A stretch of DNA of 5,243 nucleotides from Mycoplasmataceae bacterium (GTDB lineage Bacteria > Bacillota_I > Bacilli_A > Mycoplasmatales > Mycoplasmoidaceae): NCBI GenBank assembly GCA_031278855.1, contig JAITJR010000050.1:1-5243 (forward strand), given 5' to 3'. The notes beneath the pieces are model-generated. The model was not told the DNA's origin. It saw only the letters and a program-made list of their open reading frames with translations, and did not search any database. A program made the position numbers and the translations under genes. Positions 1 through 4,494 of this stretch are shown here, piece after piece. Positions within the stretch are counted from its first letter, which is position 1, and every line of letters begins with the position of its first letter.

Positions 1-590
1 AGATATTTCAAAATGTCAACACTATTTTTCGCTTCGCTACCACCAATAGAAGAAAAAGTAGATTGAATGGCACTAGAAATAAAATCTGCTAATAAAGGTG
101 GGATCGAAAGCAATGAAACTGTTAAAAATTGCTTGGATTTACCGTATTGTTCATTAAACATTAATTGATAGGTGCCAATCATGCTAGCCCCTACACCTAC
201 TCCCAGTGATTGAATGACATTAGTAGTAGTAGATGGGTAAATAATGATCGGTATATAAGTAATTAATCCAATGGAAAGAGCCAAATAAATCATTGATTTA
301 CGTGACTTTCTACGATAAGTAAATCAATCAGCAAATATTCGTGCGAATATTCCTATAAATCCATAGGCTGCCATTGGTAGTCATAACAAAATTAAACGTT
401 GATCTATCGCCTTTTCCATTACTCCAGTGTATTGCCGTAATAACATTAAGGGGATCCAAAATAATGTGTAACACACAAATAATAACTTGTAACCTTTTTG
501 TTCAATTTTAATCAAGCGTATAACCAAAATAGCTACGGTAATAGCTATTATGATGACGGCGATATTAAGATAAATTGGCAAATACGGCAT
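1..590 (-). CDS. Membrane transporter, major facilitator superfamily-like (N-terminal part)
   Basis: The 5' end of a multi-pass membrane protein runs off the left edge; about 196 codons are visible. With TGA read as Trp at residues 70 and 89, the frame is open throughout. Hydrophobic segments lie at roughly residues 6-26, 34-52, 66-87, 102-122, 128-150 and 158-178, with short charged loops between. The loop after the third segment, residues 84-98 (RIFADWFTYRRKSRK), resembles the MFS motif A (G-x-x-x-D-R-x-G-R-R) in position and charge. This supports a secondary transporter in the cytoplasmic membrane; the substrate cannot be told. I chose the ATG at 590 because it is the only ATG before an upstream in-frame TAA. 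No Shine-Dalgarno lies close to it. The only purine-rich stretch is about 21 nt upstream, so expression may rely on a weak or SD-independent start. It could be another polytopic family; the MFS call rests on topology and one motif. Confidence 0.7.
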
Positions 591-628
591 AACTAATAAA
601 AGTTTGTATGACTTCTTTCGTGTGACTA

Positions 629-638
629 ATTTATAGCA
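629..638 (-). promoter_or_regulatory. Candidate extended -10 promoter of the transporter gene
   Basis: Reading the minus strand there is TGCTATAAAT, an extended -10 box (TG-N-TATAAA), about 40 nt upstream of the transporter ATG at 590. No good -35 hexamer lies 16-18 nt further upstream, which extended -10 promoters can tolerate. It lies just outside the left inverted repeat at 656-671. The call rests on motif match only. Confidence 0.35.
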
Positions 639-655
639 TAATAATTACATCAAAT

Positions 656-671
656 GGGTAACTATTCACCG
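656..671 (+). repeat. Left inverted repeat, 16 bp
   Basis: GGGTAACTATTCACCG is the exact reverse complement of 1980-1995. Its inner 14 bases are also the reverse complement of 839-852. Confidence 0.9.
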
Positions 672-838
672 ACGCGTGCATGCACATACATGCGACCATA
701 TTTAGCGAAGCTAAATAAAAATCATGGATCGATTGTATTGGGAAAATTTCAAGGTGGCGAGTTGGTTGCTTTCATCAGTTTCTATAAATCCGAAAAATAA
801 GTGATGTTTATAAAGTAAATATAAGAATATTATTCCCT
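672..838. other. Non-coding stretch of the left subunit, with two dyads
   Basis: I see no convincing gene between the left repeat and its internal copy. The stretch holds a perfect 10-bp palindrome, GTGCATGCAC (676-685), and a hairpin with 8-bp arms TATTTAGC/GCTAAATA around a GAA loop (699-717). The hairpin is not followed by a T-run on either strand, so it is not a typical terminator. Together with the flanking inverted repeats this has the look of a small non-coding repeat of the MITE kind. Confidence 0.45.
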
Positions 839-852
839 CGGTGAATAGTTAC
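839..852 (-). repeat. Internal third copy of the inverted repeat
   Basis: CGGTGAATAGTTAC matches the first 14 bases of the right-end copy at 1980 and is inverted relative to 656-671. It ends eight bases before the -35 box of the RNA promoter, so this repeat borders the promoter directly. Confidence 0.85.
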
Positions 853-859
853 AGAGAAT

Positions 860-887
860 TTGACATTTTGCTAAAATGTGGTATTAT
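860..887 (+). promoter_or_regulatory. Strong sigma-A-type promoter for the structured RNA
   Basis: A consensus -35 box TTGACA (860-865) is followed after 16 bases by TATTAT (882-887), overlapping further AT-rich alternatives up to 890. Transcription should begin around 893-896. It is the best promoter in the window and leads straight into the RNA that ends at the terminator near 1040. Confidence 0.8.
863..879. promoter_or_regulatory. Operator-like perfect palindrome inside the promoter
   Basis: ACATTTT-GCT-AAAATGT is a perfect inverted repeat with 7-bp arms. It overlaps the end of the -35 box and fills the spacer to the -10 box. A dimeric repressor bound here would block RNA polymerase. The small RHH-like protein encoded at 1826-1966 is a possible but unproven ligand. 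Confidence 0.55.
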
Positions 888-892
888 ATATG

Positions 893-1042
893 TGCGACGG
901 TAAGTTGTGGTCATCTACGATCAACGTAGATCTGCGGTGAGGCGAAAGCCTGGTGATTACGTGAATCCGAGTCCTGCAGGGTCTTGGACTTTAAAGCCCA
1001 ACTGAATGATGCGAATCACTTATGTGGTTCGCATTTTCTTTT
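893..1042 (+). ncRNA. Structured non-coding RNA or leader with its own promoter and terminator, family unknown
   Basis: About 150 nt lie between a consensus promoter and an intrinsic terminator, and are clearly richer in G+C than the surroundings. By eye it folds as a multi-arm junction. The closing stem is 903-907 with 999-1003 (AGTTG/CAACT), plus two more G-C pairs inside after a bulged T. The arms are 913-919/925-931 (ATCTACG/CGTAGAT, perfect), 940-943/948-951 with a GAAA tetraloop (AGGC-GAAA-GCCT), 955-958/964-967 (GATT/AATC), and 970-974/986-990 (AGTCC/GGACT). I could not match it to RNase P RNA, tmRNA, SRP RNA, a tRNA or the common riboswitch consensus motifs. It may be a stand-alone regulator, a riboswitch/attenuator leader, or the RNA partner of the protein encoded 12 nt downstream. 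The exact 5' end is estimated from the -10 box. Confidence 0.7.
1010..1042 (+). terminator. Intrinsic terminator of the structured RNA
   Basis: Arms TGCGAATCAC (1010-1019) and GTGGTTCGCA (1024-1033) pair over 10 bp with a single G-U wobble around a 4-base loop, followed by TTTTCTTTT. This is a textbook Rho-independent terminator. It sits between the RNA and the downstream protein gene, as expected of an attenuator or a type III toxin-antitoxin arrangement. Confidence 0.85.
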
Positions 1043-1047
1043 ATAAT
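1042..1047 (+). promoter_or_regulatory. Candidate -10 box for a leaderless mRNA
   Basis: A perfect TATAAT ends seven bases before the ATG at 1054, so transcription from it would start at or near the start codon. No convincing -35 box is present and the box overlaps the T-run of the terminator. It offers an explanation for the missing Shine-Dalgarno of the downstream gene. Confidence 0.4.
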
Positions 1048-1053
1048 CTCCGC

Positions 1054-1701
1054 ATGTTTCAAAAACCTAATACCATCATTGCATGTTTGCATTCAGAGCG
1101 TTCTGATTACATCCTAGAATTAAATAAATTTATTCGTAAAAATGATCCAAATATTACAATTTTGGCCACTGAAAATAAGAAAATATATGCTAAAGGCCAA
1201 TGAATAGGAATATATCGACCATTAATTTGCTTTGATTACAATCCTAAAAAGGATCAACAGTTCTGTTTTTTTATGACTGGTAATAAAGATTATCATAAAC
1301 GCGATGATCCAAGATTTTATTTTTTTGATTCTAACGATAAATTAAGAATTGATAATCCAATCTGAATTCCAACTAGATACTTGCAGAATTTAAATTTTGT
1401 AAATTTAAAACAACAAGCAAATAAAATTGTTAAATGAAAGATTTACAATATCGAGCAACAATTTAATCAGGCCATTAAAAACAAAGATGAAATTTTCAAC
1501 CAATATTTAAATATAAAATATGCAAAAGAAGTTACAAATGAATATATTTTAAAATGTCACGAACAAATGACTGCGCGAGATATTCTTGACGAAAAATTTT
1601 GTGGTCTCGAGCTAAAAAAAATAAAAGAACAAGAAATTAAAAAAGAGAAAGAAAATACTAATGAATCTATACCAGAAATAGATAACGAATTTAAAAGATA
1701 A
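1054..1701 (+). CDS. Unrecognised ~215-aa protein downstream of the structured RNA
   Basis: With TGA as Trp (residues 50, 104 and 128), a frame runs from ATG 1054 to TAA 1699-1701. An earlier in-frame ATG at 1006 lies just ahead of the terminator stem and is an unlikely start. I do not recognise the family. The protein is basic, rich in Lys, Asn and Gln, and has no signal peptide or membrane segment. Residues 1-60 look like mixed alpha/beta with hydrophobic strands (TIIACLH, ITILAT, WIGIYRPLICF). Residues 84-108 hold DDPRFYFFDSNDKLRIDNP. Residues 115-175 look helical, and 185-205 form a charged, coiled-coil-like tail. No catalytic motif stands out. Position right after an RNA and terminator, plus a loose resemblance of the core and long C-terminal helices to type III toxins (ToxN/AbiQ), suggests an RNA-linked toxin. 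That is inference only; an attenuated gene of other function is equally possible. Confidence 0.6.
1084..1125 (+). repeat. 42-bp direct repeat, copy 1 (inside the unknown gene)
   Basis: This stretch is identical over 42 bases to 2191-2232. It covers codons 11-24 of the unknown protein (CLHSERSDYILELN) and contains the small dyad TCAGA-GCGT-TCTGA. Confidence 0.9.
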
Positions 1702-1723
1702 ATACTTTAACAGATGTAATTCG

Positions 1724-1789
1724 ACTATAGAGAAAAACTATCTATAGTGGATACTATAGAGAAACCAGAACCCACTATAGAGAAAAACT
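1724..1789 (+). repeat. Three direct repeats with the core ACTATAGAGAAA (iteron- or operator-like)
   Basis: Copies lie at 1724-1739, 1753-1764 and 1774-1789. The first and third are identical over 16 bases (ACTATAGAGAAAAACT); the middle one keeps the 12-base core. Start-to-start spacing is 29 and 21 bases. A dyad ACTAT-CT-ATAGT (1738-1749) overlaps the end of the first copy. The array immediately precedes the RHH-like gene, where RHH proteins often bind repeated short sites to repress themselves. It could instead be a remnant of repetitive coding sequence, since one frame reads TIEK repeatedly. Confidence 0.65.
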
Positions 1790-1825
1790 GTTAAATTTAG
1801 AAAGTGAGACACATTAAGTGTTAGA

Positions 1826-1966
1826 ATGCCAAAAAACGATATTAACGATTTGAAAGCATTGGCAGCGGATATAAACATGACATCGAGCAGGTTTGCATAC
1901 CAAATTTTAACTGAATATGTGGCTGATATCATGAAAGCAAGAGCTGAACAAAATAGACTTAAATAA
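1826..1966 (+). CDS. Small ribbon-helix-helix-like DNA-binding protein, possibly 5'-defective
   Basis: From the only in-frame ATG this encodes 46 residues ending at TAA 1964-1966. The same frame is open back to 1781 (after TAG 1778-1780), and the extra codons supply what looks like the DNA-binding strand TLSVRMP, followed by helices DINDLKALAADIN and SRFAYQILTEYVADI. Strand-helix-helix with a short N-terminal strand is the CopG/Arc pattern; CopG-type repressors are of this size. The ATG at 1826 would cut off most of the strand, so either a non-standard start is used (TTA at 1814 is one option) or the original start was lost. The preceding reading frame (TIEKPEPTIEK) would join it by a one-base slip in the A-run at 1782-1786. 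The likely role is repression of its own or a neighbouring promoter. No ATG-linked Shine-Dalgarno is seen. Confidence 0.5.
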   Translation: MPKNDINDLKALAADINMTSSRFAYQILTEYVADIMKARAEQNRLK

Positions 1967-1979
1967 GTAATTAATATTT

Positions 1980-1995
1980 CGGTGAATAGTTACCC
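1980..1995 (-). repeat. Right inverted repeat, 16 bp
   Basis: CGGTGAATAGTTACCC is the exact reverse complement of 656-671. Its last three bases are shared with the left end of the next inverted-repeat unit (1993). Confidence 0.9.
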
Positions 1996-2185
1996 AAAAT
2001 CCCGAGAAAAGTACCTACATTGCTTAAATCGGAATAAATTCTAGGTAATTTAATTTTTTTTCGTAGGTATTTAAGTACCTAAATTTTAGCGTAAAATTTC
2101 TAACTTTTAAAAAATTTACATATTACATAGTAAATATGTAAAAAATAATTTAAATTATTTTATGGTGATTATTCGGGATTTTGGG
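1993..2185. repeat. 193-bp palindrome-rich unit with 12-bp inverted ends, non-coding
   Basis: The ends are CCCAAAATCCCG (1993-2004) and CGGGATTTTGGG (2174-2185), a perfect 12-bp inverted repeat. Inside are TACCTAC/GTAGGTA (2012-2018, 2063-2069), TAGGTA/TACCTA (2064-2069, 2076-2081), AAATTTTA-GCG-TAAAATTT (2081-2099), TTTACATATT/AATATGTAAA (2115-2142) and a perfect 20-bp AT-only palindrome (2142-2161). No coding frame is plausible. This looks like a MITE, a dense operator region or a small replication/recombination site. Part of it recurs upstream of gldA. Confidence 0.65.
2142..2161. terminator. AT-only palindrome, possible weak bidirectional terminator
   Basis: A perfect 20-bp palindrome with 10-bp arms (AAAATAATTT and its complement) is flanked by short A/T runs on both sides. 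It lies 82 bases past the gldA stop and is the only hairpin near its 3' end with a T-run on the minus strand. Being free of G-C pairs it would be a weak terminator, and an operator or structural role is equally possible. Confidence 0.3.
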
Positions 2186-2190
2186 TTGCT

Positions 2191-2232
2191 TGTTTGCATT
2201 CAGAGCGTTCTGATTACATCCTAGAATTAAAT
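2191..2232 (+). repeat. 42-bp direct repeat, copy 2 (next to the gldA 3' end)
   Basis: This is an exact copy of 1084-1125. Here the reading frame of the unknown protein is kept for 14 codons and then meets TAG, so it is a fragment. It lies between the palindrome-rich unit and the gldA stop codon, ten bases from the latter. Confidence 0.9.
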
Positions 2233-2242
2233 TAGAATATTT

Positions 2243-3406
2243 TTAAAATCATTTATCTCTACTAGTGTAAGGGATAATAACATTATTCTTGCGTACTCGC
2301 TTAGCTTTATATGCTTTACCCAAAGCATCAGCCACTTTCATGGCTGCGAATACATCTTCTGGGGTAACTTTAAATGGCATATTACCCATCGGTACACCAG
2401 GCCCAGTTGCTTTAGTTGCAATTGCCATCAATTGTTGATCATTGACATTAGCAATGTGTAAATCTTCAAAGGTGATTGGCAAACCAACGTTGTAACAAAA
2501 TTTAATCACTCTATCAATTTCTTCTTTATGTGCATTTTCTAATACTAAATGAGAGATGGTACCAAAAGCCACCTTCTCACCGTGGAAATTTTTATGTACA
2601 TCTGGAATAATACCTAAAGCATCTTGAATTGAATGTGCCGCTCCTAATCCGCCCGATTCAAAACCAATGGTGGATAAATATGTATTAGCTTCAATTACAT
2701 TTTCCAAAGCTTTAGTCGATACATTTAGCTCACACGCTACCATTGCTTTCTCACCGTCTGCCATAATAGCATCGTAACATAATTTAGCTAAAGCATAACC
2801 TGTCATCGATTGTTGGGCGTGTCACTCAGTAATATTACGTTCTTCAGTACGATGGCAACTTCTTGCCTCAAAATAGGTTGACAATGCATCGCCTAATCCA
2901 CATGCTAATAATCGGGCTGGTGCTTCAGCAATAATATTACAGTCTACGATAACAATATCGGGTGATTTATTAGGATAGTAATATTGATCAAATTCACCAT
3001 TTTCTTTATAAATAATAGCTGAGTGTGAACAAGGAGCATCTGTCGATGCAGCAGTAGCAAACACTACTAGTGCTGATTTGTTCATAAAAGCTGCTACTTT
3101 ACCAGTATCACAACCTTTCCCGCCACCAACTGTGACAATACAATCAGCCTTTTTAGTCTTCATTAGTCCTGCCACTCGTTTACATTCCTTCATAGTACAT
3201 TCACCGTGAAATAACTCAAAGTGGATTTTAATCTTTGGGGCAATTTTCTTAAATGATTTAGTAATCGCAGGGGTGCATTTATCTCATACTAATTTATCAA
3301 CTAAAAAGAAAAATGACGTTCCTCAATCCTTAATGTCATTTGCAATATTATTAATTTCGTGATTACCTTGTATATATCTTAAAGGTGAACCAATTATTTT
3401 CGCCAT
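2243..3406 (-). CDS. gldA: Glycerol dehydrogenase, NAD-dependent, metal-dependent
   Basis: GldA oxidises glycerol to dihydroxyacetone with NAD+ in the cytoplasm. The protein has 387 residues, slightly longer than the usual ~365-370, mainly through a C-terminal tail. With TGA as Trp (residues 28, 41, 195 and 386) it is one intact frame ending at TAA 2243-2245. Landmarks are the nucleotide-binding loop GGGKGCDTGK (94-103), AASTDAPCS (119-127), ACGLGDALSTYFEA (168-181), GAAHSIQDAL (255-264) and NFHGEKVAFG (273-282). The metal ligands expected for the family are D173, H258 and H275, all present. The N-terminal half is the Rossmann-like domain and the C-terminal half the helical metal-binding domain. 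The start is firm: ATG 3404-3406 lies 7 nt after AAGGAG (minus strand). No dihydroxyacetone kinase or glycerol uptake gene is next to it; the gene stands alone between repeats. Whether its partners are elsewhere cannot be seen. Confidence 0.93.
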
Positions 3407-3413
3407 ATATAGC

Positions 3414-3419
3414 TCCTTA
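3414..3419 (-). promoter_or_regulatory. Ribosome binding site of gldA
   Basis: AAGGAG on the minus strand, 7 nt before the ATG, fixes the start of gldA. It is one of only two clear Shine-Dalgarno sequences in the window. Confidence 0.85.
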
Positions 3420-3428
3420 GAATTTTGT

Positions 3429-3513
3429 AAATATATTATTACATAGTAATATGTAATAGAAAATAATTTGTCATTTGTAATTTTTTAATGACTATTCTCA
3501 AGATTTTGGGTTT
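3429..3513 (+). repeat. Degenerate second copy of the right half of the palindrome-rich unit
   Basis: The order of blocks matches 2115-2187: TATTACATAGTAA with TATGTAA, then AAAATAATTT, then a T-rich stretch, then GATTTTGGGTT. The two copies are in the same orientation and bracket gldA. They differ by indels, so this is an old or imperfect duplication. Confidence 0.6.
3437..3475 (-). promoter_or_regulatory. Likely gldA promoter region with an operator-like palindrome
   Basis: The perfect dyad TATTACATA-GTAA-TATGTAATA (3437-3458, 9-bp arms) lies 31 bp upstream of the gldA start. On the minus strand ATGACA (-35-like, about 3468-3473) is followed after 17 bases by TATTAC within the dyad, so the dyad would overlap the -10 region. 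This would suit a repressor of glycerol genes, but the regulator is unknown. A near-copy of this dyad occurs at 2121-2140, downstream of the gene. Confidence 0.45.
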
Positions 3514-3567
3514 TTGTACTAATATATTGGTGCAGAAACAGGTTTACCGTAAGTCTAAAAACTTATT

Positions 3568-3606
3568 AAAGAGCACTTGCAGATAATGTGAGTGCTTTTA
3601 ATTTTC
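3568..3606 (+). terminator. Orphan intrinsic terminator
   Basis: AGCACTTGC (3572-3580) pairs with GTGAGTGCT (3588-3596), allowing two G-U pairs, around a 7-base loop. It is followed by TTTTAATTTTCTT and preceded by A's that extend the stem. No coding region on the plus strand ends before it, since the upstream gene is gldA on the other strand. It may end a small RNA begun in 3515-3570 or be what remains of a lost gene. Confidence 0.65.
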
Positions 3607-3609
3607 TTA

Positions 3610-4107
3610 ATGTGCAGGTTTAATGTTGCTAAATATCAAAGTTTTTATTCAAAGTATGATTGAGTAGCATTATCGACAATAATTTTCTATATCCCGAGTT
3701 TAACCGCCATCGCTTTTCCAGATTCGCTTGTATCCATCGGTAAGGACGCATTCGATCGCTGTGCGGCACTAGCTGCTGTTGATCTTTCTAAGACAAAAGT
3801 CACTACCATCGTCCAGACTGTCTTCTATCGTTGTACGAGTTTAACAACTCTTAAACTTTCCAGTGCCATGTTTGTCAGCGGAAACAGTGCTTCCATCGGT
3901 TTTGATGCCTTCTATAATTGTGTGAAGCTTCGCGAGATTTTTATCCTGGATGATGCAGCGGCGATACCGGGTGGACAATGTTCTAAAGCTGCCTTCGCTA
4001 GGTGTTCCGAGAGTGGCACAATTTATTATTCGGGTAGTGCGCTAGGTTTAGTTGCTAATTTTAAAAATATGTTTTTGGCTTTAAGTAATTGATCAGTATC
4101 ACCATAA
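3610..4107 (+). pseudogene. Fragment of a BspA-like leucine-rich-repeat surface protein
   Basis: With TGA as Trp (residues 18 and 161) the frame encodes 165 residues. From about residue 31 it shows LRR_5/BspA-type repeats of 23-29 residues with the signature I-x-x-x-A-F-x-x-C. They are LTAIAFPDSLVSIGKDAFDRC (from 31), LAAVDLS...VFYRC (from 54), LTTLKLS...IGFDAFYNC (from 78) and LREIFIL...KAAFARC (from 107), with cysteines at 51, 75, 104 and 132. A tail GTIYYSGSALGLV...NWSVSP closes it. Such proteins are surface or secreted, acting in adhesion. Here the signal peptide and most repeats are missing, residues 1-30 do not fit the repeat, and there is no Shine-Dalgarno before ATG 3610, which directly follows the terminator. 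It is best read as a 5'-truncated remnant. Codon use is GC-richer (gcc, atc, gtc, cgc) than in neighbours, suggesting transfer. True translation is uncertain. Confidence 0.65.
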
Positions 4108-4480
4108 GATACAACACCGTAATAATCAAAAGTGCGAGATTTTTTTGAATAAATGCTTTACAGAATATACCCAACAACGATTAGTTTCAAAACTTTATCT
4201 ATTCTCAACATATCGTATGACCATTTGAACCACTGACATTTGACTATAGTCGACATACTTTAGAAGGTATTAGATATTTTTCACAGAATGTCTAAAGCAA
4301 TTATGTGAAAATGATGTATACTCATTACCAGAACAAAATGTTAAATCGTTTTTGATTTTCATTTTCCCAGTATCTTATTGGAGATGTGGGAACAGCTTAA
4401 ATAACAATTGGTTGTTGTTTCAGAATAATGAAATGGCAACATTTTTATTCCTAACCAAAATTTTCACATTAAAATAAAAA
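4108..4480. other. Intergenic or decayed region, no supported gene
   Basis: No frame on either strand carries recognisable motifs. Short plus-strand stretches, for example about 4276-4476 without an ATG-based start, are open only by chance or through decay. A 10-bp palindrome GACTATAGTC lies at 4242-4251. No convincing promoter was found for the gene that starts at 4495, though an AT-rich leader precedes it. Confidence 0.5.
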
Positions 4481-4486
4481 AAGGAG
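4481..4486 (+). promoter_or_regulatory. Ribosome binding site of the AIPR-like gene
   Basis: AAGGAG sits 8 nt before ATG 4495 in an A-rich leader and supports that start. Confidence 0.85.
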
Positions 4487-4494
4487 AAATAAAT

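Larger units (their letters stand above)
656..1995. mobile_element. Putative mobile element or transposon-like unit bounded by 16-bp inverted repeats
   Basis: The unit begins with GGGTAACTATTCACCG (656-671) and ends with its exact reverse complement (1980-1995). Inside lie a promoter, a structured RNA, an unrecognised protein gene, short direct repeats and an RHH-like gene. A third copy of the repeat (14 bases, 839-852, same orientation as the right end) delimits a ~197-bp left subunit. No transposase or recombinase is visible, so if this is mobile it is non-autonomous. No clean target-site duplication is seen: AAAT lies directly left of 656, and AAAAT directly right of 1995. Alternatives are repeats used by a site-specific recombinase, or independent insertions of a small repeat family. 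The repeats are certain; the mobile interpretation is inference. Confidence 0.4.

Noticed and set aside
699..717. Hairpin TATTTAGC-GAA-GCTAAATA as a terminator for the transporter side
   Set aside because: It is upstream of the minus-strand transporter and no T-run follows the stem on either strand.
893..1010. A tRNA or tRNA-like gene in the structured RNA
   Set aside because: There is no T-arm sequence (GGTTCGAATCC type), no acceptor stem of 7 bp and no sensible anticodon arm, despite the multi-arm fold.
1006..1053. Earlier in-frame ATG for the unknown protein
   Set aside because: Translation from here would cover the terminator stem (1010-1033), and no Shine-Dalgarno precedes it. The codons before 1054 read as terminator sequence, not protein.
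1724..1789. A short CRISPR array
   Set aside because: The repeats are only 12-16 bases with gaps of 9-13 bases, there are three copies, and no cas gene is near.
1738..1932. Minus-strand open frame of 64 codons
   Set aside because: It lies antisense to the repeats and the RHH-like gene, has no ribosome binding site and no family signature.
656..1995. A complete insertion sequence
   Set aside because: Neither strand encodes a transposase with a DDE, HUH or serine-recombinase motif, and no target-site duplication is clean.
2243..3406. gldA as a broken gene in two or three pieces
   Set aside because: The apparent breaks are TGA codons at residues 28, 41, 195 and 386. Read as Trp they give one intact protein with all motifs.
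4276..4476. Plus-strand open frame of about 66 codons before the AIPR-like gene
   Set aside because: It has no start codon of good quality, no ribosome binding site and no recognisable motif; it probably reflects AT-rich non-coding or decayed sequence.
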